A stretch of DNA of 56,561 nt from contig NZ_GG668576.1 in assembly GCF_000160755.1 (NCBI RefSeq), positions 874,497-931,057 on the forward strand, given 5' to 3'. Below the pieces are notes generated by a model. That model saw only the letters and a list, made by a program, of their open reading frames with translations. It was not told the DNA's origin and ran no database searches. Numbering within the stretch: position 1 is the stretch's first letter; the number at the start of each line of letters is the position of its first letter. Origin of the DNA: Proteus mirabilis ATCC 29906. GTDB taxonomy: Bacteria > Pseudomonadota > Gammaproteobacteria > Enterobacterales > Enterobacteriaceae. The position numbers were made by a program, and so were the translations under genes. This document shows, piece by piece, positions 1 through 10,625 of the stretch.

Positions 1-121
1 AGCGCGAAATTATGCCTATCTCTGAGCTTGCTGTCTAGCATTCAGCGTAAAAAAAATGACTTTTTTTGTTTATTTGCTCAAACTTCACCCGAATATCCCT
101 TTTAAAGTAATAACCTGTTAA

Positions 122-127
122 TATAAT
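122..127 (+). promoter_or_regulatory. possible -10 element of the rcsD promoter
   Basis: A perfect TATAAT lies 75 bases before the rcsD start in an AT-rich leader. The hexamer at the expected -35 distance is poor, so the promoter would need an activator or an extended -10. Nothing else is recognisable in the 201 bases before rcsD apart from an A-run and T-run at 49-67. This is inference from a short motif. Confidence 0.3.
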
Positions 128-201
128 GACTTAATACTGATGGTTGTTTAGCCAATTTTTTCTTTTTTATTGACTTCATTTCTTAAAGGCTCGCAAACTG
201 A

Positions 202-2895
202 ATGCGTACACTGACCCAATTAAAGCCAAATACATTAACTCGCTTATATGCTCTGTTTCTTCTGTTTATGGCCATATCCCTTTTTCTATATGCTTATAGC
301 TATTTTGATACTTGGCTAGAAAGTAAAAAAAATGCCATTAATAACACGACTAATAAGTTTGCTTCTCAAGTTGAAGATTACCGCTATCACGCTAACCAAC
401 TATTCCAGTTATCAAACAAAATTAATGATCCAACCCTCTTTTTGCCTTTAAAAATCAATCCGGTCAAACTACGCTCTGATGTTTATTGGCTTGAAGGACG
501 CGATCAGACCGTTGACGCAATTGTTTTTGGTAAATCGAATGAACAAACCTTTCAGTTAGCCGGTTATTTTGCAAACGCGTTAGAAATTATTTGGGGGGTA
601 CGTAATAACTATAGCTCTCTCTATTATCTTAATGGTAAAGGCAATGATCTTATCCTTATTACTACCCACTCAATACTAAAACCAGAATTGCGCTATAAAG
701 AAAGCTATTTAACACTAACGGCTGAAAACAAACGTTCTGAGCTATTAATGCAATCAACGGCATTAGATGAAAAAGAGAGCCTTTCTCCCATTAGGAAAAT
801 GCCGACAGAAAATATTTATTACTATACCTACCGCACCATGTTTAATGTGCCAGGGCAACTGACCAGTGTTATTGCCTTTGATTTACCCATAAATAATTTT
901 CTACCTGCTGAGCTATCACCTCAATATTTAAGATTATTACCCACAGGACAGCAGAGTGTTTATGATAAAAACAATATTGAGGTATCAACGGATGGGACTT
1001 CACTCATCTTCTCACAGCCCATCGCAGGAATACCCTACTCTTTATCTTATGAGTATCCACTAAAATCGATTTTCAATGAGATTGTGTATAAAAATATCTG
1101 GTTACTTATCAGCCTACTCATTTTTATCTCGATTTCAGTGTTTGGCCATATCTATATTCGTAATAAATATGTATTCCCTTATATTTCGATGACGCGTAAT
1201 CTTCGCATCAAAGAAGAGATGACTAACGATATCATTTCTAATCTTCCTATTGGTCTATTGGTGTATAATTTTTCATCAAACCATAAGATTATTAGTAATA
1301 GCCACGCAGAGAAACTATTACCTCATATCGATTTATCTAAGATCCGCCAGATGGCGATTGAACATAATGGTTTAATCCAAACGGCCATTGATAACGAAAT
1401 TTATGAGATCCGCACGAGTAGCAACAGCAATATCGATAATACTGCTCTATTCATTTTTCTGAATAAAGACAACGAAGCATTAATCAATAAGAAATTGCAG
1501 CTAGCACAACAAGAATATGAAAAAAACACGATTGCACGCCGCAAGATCTTATCCAATATGTCATTGGAACTCATACGACCAATTAAAGATATTAATGAGA
1601 TGGTATATCAATTTAAAGATCTACTTCCTAACGATACTCACCAACAATTACTGAGTCTGCTATTAGAAAAAACGAATTATATTTCTGAGTGGATAGAAAA
1701 CATTACGCTAATTAATAAGTTAGAAAATCAAGAATGGAAAATACATCAAGATGAATTTGAACTTTCAACGCTAGTTGAATCTATTCTAATAACCGCATCA
1801 CCATTTATGATAAGAAAGGGATTAACACTTTATTTCCATAATAATATTAAACCTAGTTTACTTTTATTTAATGATGGCCCAGCATTAAGTAAGATTATTT
1901 TATCATTGATTAATTATGCCATTAGTACGACTAATTATGGAAAAATAACCGTCAATCTAAATTTAGAAAAAAATAATGATAAAGAAGAAATAGTAATTGA
2001 TATTATTGATAGTGGCAGTGGGTTAACAGCTCAAGATCTGGCTAATATTAAATATCCATTTTTAGGTCAAGCTATGGGTGATAAATATTATTCCAACTCG
2101 GGTATTATTTTTTATTTATGTCATTTGTTGTGTAACAAAATACAAGGCACTTTGACCATTACAAGCCAAGAAAGTATTGGCTCTCATTTCCGTATCGTAC
2201 TTCCATACCAGCATATAGATACAGAAGAGCGCTCTTTTGACATATTATTAGAGGGTATAACTGCAAAACTCGCCATAAAAAACCCTGAAATAGAAAAAAT
2301 AATCTGCCAACAGCTTGATAAATATGGCGCTACATACTTTGATAAAAATAAAGAGAATCTTTACTCAGAATACGATATCATACTTAGAGACACTCCGGAT
2401 AATAATCCTGAATCAGCAACAGTATTATTAGTTAGCTCTATTACCGGATTTGAAAAAATAGCAAGAAATTTAATAAAGTGTAACTATAACTTCGGTGATC
2501 CATTAATTGAGGCTATTACTTATTTGATTGAAGAAAATGAACAACTTTCTCTCGAAACAACTCAAACGAGTATTCGTAATGAGAATAATAACCTTGATCA
2601 TCACGAAGTAATTCTTAATAATTATAGGAAGAAGTTGAATGATAGTGATTATAAGGAACTATTTATCAATACTGTTCCCATTGATGTTGAAAAACTACAC
2701 TTAGAAGCAACTAATAAAGACTTTCATTCTCTAGCTCAGACAGCTCATCGTCTGAAAGGGGTTTTTGCTATGTTAGATTTAGAATATCTCAGAGAGAACT
2801 GCGAATATTTAGAAGATGACATAAAAAATCATAATGAATTAGAGATAAAAGAACGTATCAATCAACTGGATAAATGGATCCGACAGTTGCTGTAG
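202..2895 (+). CDS. rcsD: RcsD phosphotransfer protein (Rcs phosphorelay; RsbA in Proteus)
   Basis: This is the inner-membrane intermediate of the Rcs relay, passing phosphate from RcsC to RcsB. The protein has 897 residues (E. coli about 890). An N-terminal membrane helix (about 15-35) is followed by a periplasmic region, a second helix (about 297-318), a degenerate kinase domain and a C-terminal HPt domain. The HPt motif AHRLKGVF places the phospho-accepting histidine at residue 849. In the kinase H-box the usual His is replaced by Leu455 (NMSLELIRP), so the domain should not autophosphorylate, as known for the family. rcsB follows after 17 bases, suggesting co-transcription. In P. mirabilis this gene was first described as rsbA, a swarming regulator. 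Confidence 0.96.
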   Translation: MRTLTQLKPNTLTRLYALFLLFMAISLFLYAYSYFDTWLESKKNAINNTTNKFASQVEDYRYHANQLFQLSNKINDPTLFLPLKINPVKLRSDVYWLEGRDQTVDAIVFGKSNEQTFQLAGYFANALEIIWGVRNNYSSLYYLNGKGNDLILITTHSILKPELRYKESYLTLTAENKRSELLMQSTALDEKESLSPIRKMPTENIYYYTYRTMFNVPGQLTSVIAFDLPINNFLPAELSPQYLRLLPTGQQSVYDKNNIEVSTDGTSLIFSQPIAGIPYSLSYEYPLKSIFNEIVYKNIWLLISLLIFISISVFGHIYIRNKYVFPYISMTRNLRIKEEMTNDIISNLPIGLLVYNFSSNHKIISNSHAEKLLPHIDLSKIRQMAIEHNGLIQTAIDNEIYEIRTSSNSNIDNTALFIFLNKDNEALINKKLQLAQQEYEKNTIARRKILSNMSLELIRPIKDINEMVYQFKDLLPNDTHQQLLSLLLEKTNYISEWIENITLINKLENQEWKIHQDEFELSTLVESILITASPFMIRKGLTLYFHNNIKPSLLLFNDGPALSKIILSLINYAISTTNYGKITVNLNLEKNNDKEEIVIDIIDSGSGLTAQDLANIKYPFLGQAMGDKYYSNSGIIFYLCHLLCNKIQGTLTITSQESIGSHFRIVLPYQHIDTEERSFDILLEGITAKLAIKNPEIEKIICQQLDKYGATYFDKNKENLYSEYDIILRDTPDNNPESATVLLVSSITGFEKIARNLIKCNYNFGDPLIEAITYLIEENEQLSLETTQTSIRNENNNLDHHEVILNNYRKKLNDSDYKELFINTVPIDVEKLHLEATNKDFHSLAQTAHRLKGVFAMLDLEYLRENCEYLEDDIKNHNELEIKERINQLDKWIRQLL

Positions 2896-2912
2896 CAAGG
2901 TAACAATTAAAC

Positions 2913-3569
2913 ATGAATAACCTTAATATTATTATTGCCGATGATCATCCAATTGTTTTATTCGGCATTCGTAAATCTTTAGAACAAATTGAATGGGTTA
3001 ATGTTGTTGGTGAATTTGAAGATTCCACTTCACTTATCAATAACTTATCTAAATTAAATGCAGATGCTCTTATCACCGACCTATCTATGCCTGGTGATAA
3101 ATATGGTGATGGTATTACGTTGATAAAGTACATCAAAAGACATTATCCTAATTTGTCTATTATTGTACTCACTATGAACAATAACCCAGCTATCTTAAGT
3201 GCTGTTCTTGACCTTGAAATCGAAGGTATTGTATTAAAACAAGGTGCGCCTGCTGATCTACCTAAAGCACTTGCAGCATTGCAAAAAGGCAAGAAATTTA
3301 TGCCTGAAAGCGTGGCTAAACTGTTAGAAAAAGTGAATGCCAATGGTTATGGTGATAAACGCTTATCTCCCAAAGAAAGTGAAGTGTTGCGCTTATTTGC
3401 CGAAGGTTTCCTTGTCACTGAGATTGCTAAAAAACTCAATCGTAGTATCAAGACTATCAGTAGTCAGAAAAAATCAGCCATGATGAAGCTCGGTGTCGAC
3501 AATGATATCGCTCTGCTTAACTACCTATCATCAGTCACTATTGATAAGGAAATTAACGGAGAAAGCTAA
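2913..3569 (+). CDS. rcsB: RcsB response regulator
   Basis: RcsB is the DNA-binding output of the Rcs phosphorelay, controlling capsule, motility and envelope genes. The 218-residue protein (E. coli 216) has a receiver domain with acidic pocket residues Asp10 and Asp11, the phospho-acceptor Asp56 (ITDLSMPG) and a conserved Lys near residue 109. A C-terminal LuxR/NarL-type helix-turn-helix follows (LSPKESEVLRLFAEG, then IAKKLNRSIKTISSQK). An AAGG ribosome site precedes the ATG. It lies 17 bases downstream of rcsD and is followed by a clear hairpin terminator. It may act as a homodimer or with partners such as RcsA, which is not encoded in this window. Confidence 0.97.
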   Translation: MNNLNIIIADDHPIVLFGIRKSLEQIEWVNVVGEFEDSTSLINNLSKLNADALITDLSMPGDKYGDGITLIKYIKRHYPNLSIIVLTMNNNPAILSAVLDLEIEGIVLKQGAPADLPKALAALQKGKKFMPESVAKLLEKVNANGYGDKRLSPKESEVLRLFAEGFLVTEIAKKLNRSIKTISSQKKSAMMKLGVDNDIALLNYLSSVTIDKEINGES

Positions 3570-3610
3570 CCCGTTAACTTTTCTTCTCTATGCTGTATAG
3601 ATAAAATCAG

Positions 3611-3648
3611 GAAGCTCATACCCATTGTGGGAGCTTCTCTGCTTTTTT
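3611..3648 (+). terminator. intrinsic terminator after rcsB
   Basis: A seven-base inverted repeat (GAAGCTC at 3611-3617, GAGCTTC at 3631-3637) is followed by a T-run at 3643-3648. An alternative inner stem, CCCA-TTG-TGGG, lies in the loop. It sits 41 bases past the rcsB stop and would end the rcsD-rcsB transcript. Confidence 0.75.
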
Positions 3649-3782
3649 ATTACTTTTTATCCGCCATCACATCGTTGGCAACAAAAAAATGTTTTCCTCT
3701 CTTCCCCTATCATCCTGAGCCGGCAACCTAGCAACAATATTTATCACTGTAATATCGAAATTTTTCAATCAAATCTACCATG

Positions 3783-3806
3783 AAAAAACCTCGCTTTTCC
3801 GAGATT
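3783..3806 (-). terminator. intrinsic terminator after rcsC
   Basis: On the minus strand, AATCTCG, a six-base loop and CGAGGTT form a seven-pair stem with one G-T pair, followed by a run of T. It lies just past the rcsC stop codon. It faces the rcsB terminator, as expected for convergent genes. Confidence 0.65.
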
Positions 3807-3816
3807 AACCGTTGGA

Positions 3817-6645
3817 TTATGCCACATAGGTGAGTAATACGTCTTTTAATACAGTAAGAGAGACTGGCTTGGAAACACAATCATTCATTCCCGCATCAAT
3901 ACAACGTTGTTTTTCTTCGGCAATCGCATTTGCTGTAACGCCAATAATAGGAATAGTGCTACTCAATTCACGCACTGTTGTCGCTAATTGATAGCCATTC
4001 ATATTTGGCATATTGACATCGGTTAAAATAATATCGACATGATTTTCTTGCATAAAGGCTAAAGCATCACAGCCATCTTCTGCCGTTGCGGTATTAAAAC
4101 CAATTTTTTTCAGTTGATCGGTCAACAATAAACGATTGATAGGGTGATCATCAACAATGAGCACCGTCAATAATTGTAGATCGTGATCTGTCATTAACGC
4201 GTTATTTTCTGAGTCATCAGACTCTAATTTTGTTTGTGGTAATTGTAGGATAATCTTAATTAATTCATTTAATTTATATGTACTACATAACCAATTATTC
4301 TCAGAGATTTTCTTTGCAGGCTCAAAATAGTGTTCATAAATACGGATAAATTGGCAAGAGTTATCTAAACATTCATCATGATCGGTGATAATAAAATCAT
4401 TCTCAGAGACCTGAGTCACTTCCGTGAATAATTGACAATGTAAGCCCACATAGCTTAAATATCGTTCAACAAAGCTTTCTAGATAAAGATTTTTAATACT
4501 GATAAAGCAGCGAATAGTACTCTCTTTATAGAGATTATATTTGGTTTGTCCATCACTCGAATTTAGTGCCCCATATAAAGGGATCCGCACAGTAAAACGA
4601 CTACCTACATTTTCTTGAGAAACAACACTGATATCACCATCCATCAAGTTAATCAGTTTTTCACAAATCGCTAATCCTAATCCTGTACCTTCTGAAGCAC
4701 TTTCTGTATTTTGCGAGACCTGAAAGAAGGGTTCAAAAAGCTGATGAAGCATTTTTTCATTTATCCCTCTGCCGGTATCATGAATATCGAAATAGAGATA
4801 ATATTCATCTCGATACAGGTGCAAAGTAATACATCCTGTCGTAGTAAATTTAATACTATTATTTAGTAGATTAGAGATAACTTGTTGGACACGAACCGGA
4901 TCGTTATTAACGATTTTAGGTACATCCGGCTCAATAAAGCAGTAAATAGCTAAATCTTTTTTAGCAATTAACGGCAAATAGTTAGAGATAACAAAAGAGA
5001 CAACTTGGCGACAATTGAATGGCTTAACGTCAATTTTTAATTGTTTCGATTCTATCTTCGAGAAATCGAGGATATCGCTGATAATTTTGAGTAGCAGCGA
5101 TGAAGAGTTATCCATTGTTTTTAATAATCTGGCAGTCTCTTCATTTTGCGTCAATGATTGTAATAATTCTAAGTTACCAATAATGCCATACAGTGGTGTA
5201 CGCAGCTCATGGCTGACTGTCGCTAAGAACATTGATTTAGCTTGGTTTGCTTGTTCTGCGGCCGTTGCCATATTTTGTAGAGAGCGTTCCATTTTAACAC
5301 GAGCGCTGATATCCACTAATACGCAAATCGCCACATCTTCATTCTGATAACGTGAATTCACAAAACTAATTTGCAAATGATTATGATTATTAGTGACCAC
5401 ATCCACTATATTGCTACTTTTTTCAGCAATAATAGAGAGAATATTTTGTTTATCACTATGACTTAATAAGCGAAAATAATTATGGGCGAGCTCATTACTT
5501 AAAATAATCATGCCATCACGTATTCTTAAGATACTTATTCCTACTGGGGCTGACGCGACAATTTTATGATTAAACTGCTCATGCTCCTCTAAGCGTGAAG
5601 CATTATTTTCTGCAGGTGAAAATATTTTTCGCTCAAAAATCCAAACGAAAATAAAGATAACAATCGCCGAAATGATATTTAAAATAATGGCATTAAAAAT
5701 AGTAAACTTAAATTCATTTAAAATTTGTTTTAATGGTAGTGAATAAACCACACTAAAAGAAGAAGGAAGTAGCTTACGTTTTGCAACTAAATCACTAAAA
5801 TCATCATCAAAGCCAAAGTAAGGAGCACTAACATCCGGTACATCCCTTACACTGCGATAATTATTCTCTTCAGGATAACTTAAGACTGGATTATTTTTAT
5901 TGTTTAAAAGATGAATAGAGATAACGCGATCTTTCGTAGGTGAAAAATACTCCAATCGGATCGCCCTTTCGATACCAATGAGTGCAATAAATTTCCCTGA
6001 CGCATAAACTGGCGACATGACATAGAGGATACCGCTATCCCCCTTGGCATCAGGTACTATCCAGTATTGATTACTCTCTTTCCCTTGAGCTCGTTGATTA
6101 ATGTAATTACGTGTATTTTCATAAACCATTTTTTTCAACAGTTCAGTATCAATAGGTGATGCACGCAATGGGAAATTAATCATACACATACTATGAGAGC
6201 CAACCATAAATACTTGGTTGATACCTTGTAAAGCAGGGGTATTATCTTTCCAGTAATACAGAATACTATTAAATGATCGAAAATAATTGTTTGTTTGCCC
6301 TTTGAATAATTCACAATCGGCACTTTCACTTAATTTATGAAGTGAAAAAGGCCCTTCATAAAAAAAAGAATTATTCATCTTAGGGTTTAAATTGAGTTGC
6401 TCTTGATGCCGCTCTGCTAAATATTGCAAATCGCGGATAGTACTCGAGGTTTGGCGAAAGAAGCCCAATAAATCGGTATAGTTATTACTATATTCTTGTC
6501 GGATATCTGATTTAGTATCATTAAAGATGTTGATGAGATAAAACATGGTTAATAATGCGCCCATTGCCCACAACATGATACCCAGTGCACGAAAAAGGTA
6601 GCGGGAAATTTTTAATGACGTTTTAAATGACGAAAGATATCGCAA
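3817..6645 (-). CDS. rcsC: RcsC hybrid sensor histidine kinase
   Basis: RcsC is the inner-membrane hybrid kinase/phosphatase that starts the Rcs phosphorelay. The protein has 942 residues (E. coli 949). An N-terminal membrane helix (about 17-40), a periplasmic domain and a second helix (about 315-338) precede a PAS-like linker. The kinase core has the H-box ATVSHELRTPL with His479 and the N and G boxes (NLLNNSIKFT, GTGLGLAI). The C-terminal receiver has LTDVNMPNMNG with Asp876. The start appears to be TTG, four bases after a GGGTGG ribosome site. The N-terminus MRYLSSFKTSLKISRYLFRA parallels E. coli RcsC. It is convergent with rcsDB, the usual enterobacterial layout. Confidence 0.96.
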   Translation of the reverse strand: MRYLSSFKTSLKISRYLFRALGIMLWAMGALLTMFYLINIFNDTKSDIRQEYSNNYTDLLGFFRQTSSTIRDLQYLAERHQEQLNLNPKMNNSFFYEGPFSLHKLSESADCELFKGQTNNYFRSFNSILYYWKDNTPALQGINQVFMVGSHSMCMINFPLRASPIDTELLKKMVYENTRNYINQRAQGKESNQYWIVPDAKGDSGILYVMSPVYASGKFIALIGIERAIRLEYFSPTKDRVISIHLLNNKNNPVLSYPEENNYRSVRDVPDVSAPYFGFDDDFSDLVAKRKLLPSSFSVVYSLPLKQILNEFKFTIFNAIILNIISAIVIFIFVWIFERKIFSPAENNASRLEEHEQFNHKIVASAPVGISILRIRDGMIILSNELAHNYFRLLSHSDKQNILSIIAEKSSNIVDVVTNNHNHLQISFVNSRYQNEDVAICVLVDISARVKMERSLQNMATAAEQANQAKSMFLATVSHELRTPLYGIIGNLELLQSLTQNEETARLLKTMDNSSSLLLKIISDILDFSKIESKQLKIDVKPFNCRQVVSFVISNYLPLIAKKDLAIYCFIEPDVPKIVNNDPVRVQQVISNLLNNSIKFTTTGCITLHLYRDEYYLYFDIHDTGRGINEKMLHQLFEPFFQVSQNTESASEGTGLGLAICEKLINLMDGDISVVSQENVGSRFTVRIPLYGALNSSDGQTKYNLYKESTIRCFISIKNLYLESFVERYLSYVGLHCQLFTEVTQVSENDFIITDHDECLDNSCQFIRIYEHYFEPAKKISENNWLCSTYKLNELIKIILQLPQTKLESDDSENNALMTDHDLQLLTVLIVDDHPINRLLLTDQLKKIGFNTATAEDGCDALAFMQENHVDIILTDVNMPNMNGYQLATTVRELSSTIPIIGVTANAIAEEKQRCIDAGMNDCVSKPVSLTVLKDVLLTYVA

Positions 6646-6790
6646 ATAACCACCCTAATCGGTAATACAGATAATCAACTTTCTCATTCTAACAGAAGTT
6701 ACTCTAGGTCTGAATGAGATGATCTTTATCATCAGGATAATTTTTTCTGATGACTGATAAAATTTTTTGACTAATAAATGCTTATAATAT

Positions 6791-6820
6791 AAAAAAGCAG
6801 GCATTCCGCCTGCTTTTTTT
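6791..6820 (-). terminator. intrinsic terminator after gyrA
   Basis: A near-perfect 12-base inverted repeat (AAAAAAGCAGGC, five-base loop, GCCTGCTTTTTT) lies 26 bases past the gyrA stop. The A-run and T-run on the two sides would allow it to work in both directions. Here it serves gyrA, because the next gene, rcsC, reads the same way from beyond it. Confidence 0.9.
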
Positions 6821-6845
6821 GCTTTAAGTTACTGAAAAATAGCTA

Positions 6846-9479
6846 TTATTCTTCTTCACTATCCGCATCATCTGTTGGTTCAGACTCTGGAACATCAGAG
6901 ATATTGTCGCTGATCATTTCATCAACTTCATCATCATCTAATGCATCATCTTCATCTTCAACACGTTGTAAGCCAACGACTAGCTCGTCTTCTGTAGTAC
7001 GGATCAAGGTAACACCTTGTGTATTACGTCCCACAATGCTGACTTCTGATACTCGGGTACGCACTAACGTTCCGGCATTGGTGATCATCATAATCTGGTC
7101 AGTTTCTTCAACTTGAATAGCGCCTACCACTTTACCATTACGCTCACTCACTTTAATCGAGATAACGCCTTGTGTTGCACGGTTTTTGGTTGGGTATTCA
7201 CTTTGAACGGTACGTTTACCATAACCGTTTTCAGTCACTGTTAAGATATCACCTTCGCCACGAGGAATGATCAGTGAAACCACTTTATCATCATCAACCA
7301 GTTTCATACCACGAACACCTGTCGCAGTACGACCCATTGGGCGAACACACTCTTCTGCGAAACGAACCACTTTACCATCTGCTGAGAACAGCATGGCTTC
7401 ATTACTACCGTCGGTTAAATCAACACCGATAAGCTCATCGCCATCATTTAAATTAACCGCGATAATACCAGCACTACGAGGACGACTGAAGTCTTGTAAT
7501 GGTGTCTTTTTAACCGTACCGCTCGCCGTTGCCATAAAGACAAATTTACCTTCTTCATACTCTCTTACTGGAAGAATAGCGGTGATCCGCTCATCTTGCT
7601 CTAGAGGTAATAAATTGATAATTGGGCGACCACGAGCACCGCGGCTCGCTTCTGGTAACTGATAAACTTTCATCCAGTACAGGCGACCACGACTTGAGAA
7701 ACACAAAATAGTATCGTGTGTATTAGCCACCAGTAGGCGATCGATAAAGTCTTCTTCTTTGATCCTTGCGGCTGACTTACCTTTTCCTCCACGACGTTGC
7801 GCTTCATAATCAGTCAATGGCTGATATTTAACGTAACCTTGGTGAGATAGTGTCACAACCACATTTTCTTCATTAATCAGATCTTCGATATTAATATCAG
7901 CGGTATTTTCAGTGATTTCAGTACGACGAGGATCGTTATATTGTGTTTTGATTGCTGTTAGCTCTTCACGAATAACGTCCATTAAACGCTCAGGGCTTCT
8001 CAAAATATGCAATAACTCAGCAATTTGTAGCAGTAATTCACGATATTCATCTAGCAGTTTTTCATGCTCAAGTCCAGTTAGTTTCTGCAAACGCAGATCT
8101 AAAATGGCTTGTGCTTGTTGTTCTGTTAGATAGTATTTACCGTCATGCACACCAAATTGTGGCTCTAACCACTCAGGGCGAGCAACATTGCTATCACCAG
8201 CACGCTCTAACATCGCAGACACGCTACCGAGATCCCAAGGTTGGGCAATTAATGCTGCTTTCGCTTCTGCTGGGGTTGGTGCTTGACGAATTAATTCAAT
8301 CACAGGATCGATATTGGCCAAAGCGACCGCAAGTGCTTCTAAGATATGAGCACGATCACGCGCTTTACGTAATTCAAAAATGGTACGACGAGTCACCACT
8401 TCACGACGATGGCGAATAAAGGCTGCGATAATTTCTTTTAGGTTCAATAATTTTGGTTGGCCTTGATGAAGCGCAACCATATTAATACCAAAAGAGACTT
8501 GCATTTGAGTTTGTGAAAAGAGGTGATTTAATACTACTTCACCGACTGCATCACGTTTGATCTCAACAACAATACGCATACCGTCTTTATCAGACTCGTC
8601 ACGTAATCCGCTGATACCTTCAATACGTTTATCTTTTACAAGCTCCGCAATTTTTTCAATTAAACGGGCTTTATTCACCTGATAAGGAATTTCTGTCACG
8701 ATAATGGTTTCGCGACCCGTTTTCTCATCAGTTTCAATATCAGCCTGAGCACGGATATAAATCTTTCCACGCCCTGTACGATAAGCATCTAATATTCCTC
8801 TGCGACCATTAATAATCGCAGCAGTCGGAAAATCAGGCCCGGTAATATATTCCATTAATTCTTCTATGGTGATGTCTTCATTATCAACATAGGCAAGACA
8901 ACCGTCGATAACTTCACCGAGGTTATGCGGAGGGATATTCGTTGCCATCCCAACGGCAATACCTGAAGAGCCATTAACTAACAAGTTTGGAATACGGGTT
9001 GGCATAACAGCCGGTATATTTTCTGTTCCATCATAGTTAGGAACAAAGTCGACCGTCTCTTTTTCCAAATCCGCCAGCAGTTCATGGGCGATCTTCGCCA
9101 TACGAACTTCGGTATAACGCATAGCCGCCGCGGAGTCACCATCAACTGACCCGAAGTTACCCTGACCGTCAACCAACATGTAGCGCATAGAAAAAGGCTG
9201 TGCTAAACGAACGATCGTTTCATAGACAGCACTGTCACCGTGCGGGTGATATTTACCGATTACATCCCCAACAACACGGGCTGATTTTTTATAAGGTTTA
9301 TTCCAATCGTTTCCCAGTACATTCATCGCAAATAGCACTCGGCGGTGTACTGGCTTCAGTCCGTCTCGAACATCGGGTAATGCGCGTCCTACAATAACGG
9401 ACATCGCATAATCCAAATATGAGCTTTTCAGCTCTTCTTCGATATTAACTGGTGTGATTTCTCTGGCAATGTCGCTCAT
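6846..9479 (-). CDS. gyrA: DNA gyrase subunit A
   Basis: GyrA is the breakage-rejoining subunit of gyrase, which introduces negative supercoils with GyrB (not in this window). The protein is 877 residues from [12 protein letters not shown], slightly longer than E. coli (875). The active tyrosine is Tyr122 (AMRYTEV). The quinolone region reads [12 protein letters not shown], with Ser83 and Glu87. This is the susceptible wild type for Proteus, which differs from Asp87 in E. coli. A winged-helix and tower core is followed by the beta-pinwheel with the GyrA box QRRGGKG, then an acidic tail. I chose the ATG at 9479 over an ATG 18 bases upstream because a GAGGGA ribosome site lies nine to ten bases before it and the N-terminus matches E. 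coli. Confidence 0.98.
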   Translation of the reverse strand: MSDIAREITPVNIEEELKSSYLDYAMSVIVGRALPDVRDGLKPVHRRVLFAMNVLGNDWNKPYKKSARVVGDVIGKYHPHGDSAVYETIVRLAQPFSMRYMLVDGQGNFGSVDGDSAAAMRYTEVRMAKIAHELLADLEKETVDFVPNYDGTENIPAVMPTRIPNLLVNGSSGIAVGMATNIPPHNLGEVIDGCLAYVDNEDITIEELMEYITGPDFPTAAIINGRRGILDAYRTGRGKIYIRAQADIETDEKTGRETIIVTEIPYQVNKARLIEKIAELVKDKRIEGISGLRDESDKDGMRIVVEIKRDAVGEVVLNHLFSQTQMQVSFGINMVALHQGQPKLLNLKEIIAAFIRHRREVVTRRTIFELRKARDRAHILEALAVALANIDPVIELIRQAPTPAEAKAALIAQPWDLGSVSAMLERAGDSNVARPEWLEPQFGVHDGKYYLTEQQAQAILDLRLQKLTGLEHEKLLDEYRELLLQIAELLHILRSPERLMDVIREELTAIKTQYNDPRRTEITENTADINIEDLINEENVVVTLSHQGYVKYQPLTDYEAQRRGGKGKSAARIKEEDFIDRLLVANTHDTILCFSSRGRLYWMKVYQLPEASRGARGRPIINLLPLEQDERITAILPVREYEEGKFVFMATASGTVKKTPLQDFSRPRSAGIIAVNLNDGDELIGVDLTDGSNEAMLFSADGKVVRFAEECVRPMGRTATGVRGMKLVDDDKVVSLIIPRGEGDILTVTENGYGKRTVQSEYPTKNRATQGVISIKVSERNGKVVGAIQVEETDQIMMITNAGTLVRTRVSEVSIVGRNTQGVTLIRTTEDELVVGLQRVEDEDDALDDDEVDEMISDNISDVPESEPTDDADSEEE

Positions 9480-9663
9480 GGAGCCACTGTCCCTCATACT
9501 ACGGATTCAAAGGTGTAGAACTATACCACAAATCGCCAATTTTAGGAAAACTGAAACAATGAAATTAATCACTCTTTCGCGATTCTCTTCGATTTAGCTT
9601 CGATTTCGCTCTCTAACATTGGTAGAATCATCGGTAATATGAAAATAGGAGTAATACTTTCTG

Positions 9664-10401
9664 ATGAATGATAAAACAACCTCTTTGCATGCTAACGTAG
9701 ATCAGCATGAAATCGACAAATTTGAGAGTGTCGCATCAAGATGGTGGGATCTTGAAGGTGAATTTAAACCCCTACATCGCATCAATCCACTAAGACTTAA
9801 TTATATCCAAGAACGTGCTGATGGCTTATTTGGTAAAAAAGTACTTGATGTTGGGTGTGGTGGCGGTATTTTATCTGAAAGTATGGCCCGTGTTGGTGCA
9901 GAAGTAACCGGACTCGATATGGGGAAAGAGCCATTAGAGGTCGCACGTCTCCATTCACTGGAAACCGGTATTCCTGTCACCTATATACAAGATACCGTTG
10001 AAAACCATGCCGCAGAATATCCACAACGCTATGATGTGGTCACTTGTATGGAGATGTTAGAACACGTTCCAGACCCTTCCTCCATTGTAAGATCATGTGC
10101 CAAACTGGTGAAACCAGGTGGACATGTATTCTTTTCTACCATCAACCGTAATAAAAAAGCGTGGTTTATGCTGGTGGTAGGCGCGGAGTATATTCTGAAT
10201 ATGGTTCCTAAAGGCACCCATGATGCGAATAAATTTATTCGTCCCTCAGAGTTATTAAGCTGGGTCGATGAAACCAATTTACGTAGCAAAAATATGATTG
10301 GGTTACATTACAATCCTATTACAGACAAATTCCGATTAGCGCCAAATGTTGATGTTAATTACATGGTGCACACTCAAGCGACCGATAATTCGGATTTGTG
10401 A
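9664..10401 (+). CDS. ubiG: UbiG, ubiquinone biosynthesis O-methyltransferase
   Basis: UbiG is a SAM-dependent enzyme that performs both O-methylations of ubiquinone biosynthesis. The protein has 245 residues (E. coli 240). Class I methyltransferase motifs are visible: [16 protein letters not shown] (motif I, about residues 60-75), the acidic end of strand 2 (GLDMG) and the [11 protein letters not shown] segment. The N-terminal VASRWWD motif is characteristic of the family. The gene is divergent from gyrA across a 184-base promoter region, as in E. coli. An AGGAG lies 12 bases before the ATG, a little far but acceptable. Confidence 0.97.
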   Translation: MNDKTTSLHANVDQHEIDKFESVASRWWDLEGEFKPLHRINPLRLNYIQERADGLFGKKVLDVGCGGGILSESMARVGAEVTGLDMGKEPLEVARLHSLETGIPVTYIQDTVENHAAEYPQRYDVVTCMEMLEHVPDPSSIVRSCAKLVKPGGHVFFSTINRNKKAWFMLVVGAEYILNMVPKGTHDANKFIRPSELLSWVDETNLRSKNMIGLHYNPITDKFRLAPNVDVNYMVHTQATDNSDL

Positions 10402-10493
10402 AATAGAGAGATTGATTTGGTTTAATAAAACATCAAACGATCACATTTTTAAAAATTGACTTTGCCTCTTTTTAGCGTCGTTTTAAGTTTCTG

Positions 10494-10524
10494 ACTGCCT
10501 GTATTTATGCAGGGTACAGGCAGT
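10494..10524 (+). terminator. hairpin after ubiG, possible weak terminator
   Basis: A perfect ten-base inverted repeat (ACTGCCTGTA at 10494-10503, TACAGGCAGT at 10515-10524) lies about 90 bases past ubiG. It is followed by TGTTAAAAAAATT rather than a clean T-run, so it may be a weak or factor-assisted terminator. It could also be a structure in the leader of an upstream-started nrd transcript. Confidence 0.45.
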
Positions 10525-10546
10525 TGTTAAAAAAATTATCCCCTAT

Positions 10547-10555
10547 TTATCCACA
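10547..10555 (+). promoter_or_regulatory. DnaA box upstream of nrdA
   Basis: The sequence TTATCCACA is a perfect consensus DnaA box 208 bases before the nrdA start. In E. coli, DnaA binds the nrdA promoter and ties dNTP supply to replication initiation. The position here fits that role. Conservation of function is inferred. Confidence 0.6.
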
Positions 10556-10625
10556 GAAACATTCAGATTTGTACACTTGATCAATCCCTCAATTACCATT
10601 ATCTTGTTATCACCATTTGAACAAA

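Noticed and set aside
3-38. Twelve-codon tail (R-E-I-M-P-I-S-E-L-A-V-stop) at the left edge, possibly the end of an upstream gene
   Set aside because: Too short to recognise and it could be chance; the window does not show the rest of the frame.
8111-8419. 102-codon frame antisense to gyrA
   Set aside because: Shadow of a strongly conserved gene on the other strand; no start context and no family features.
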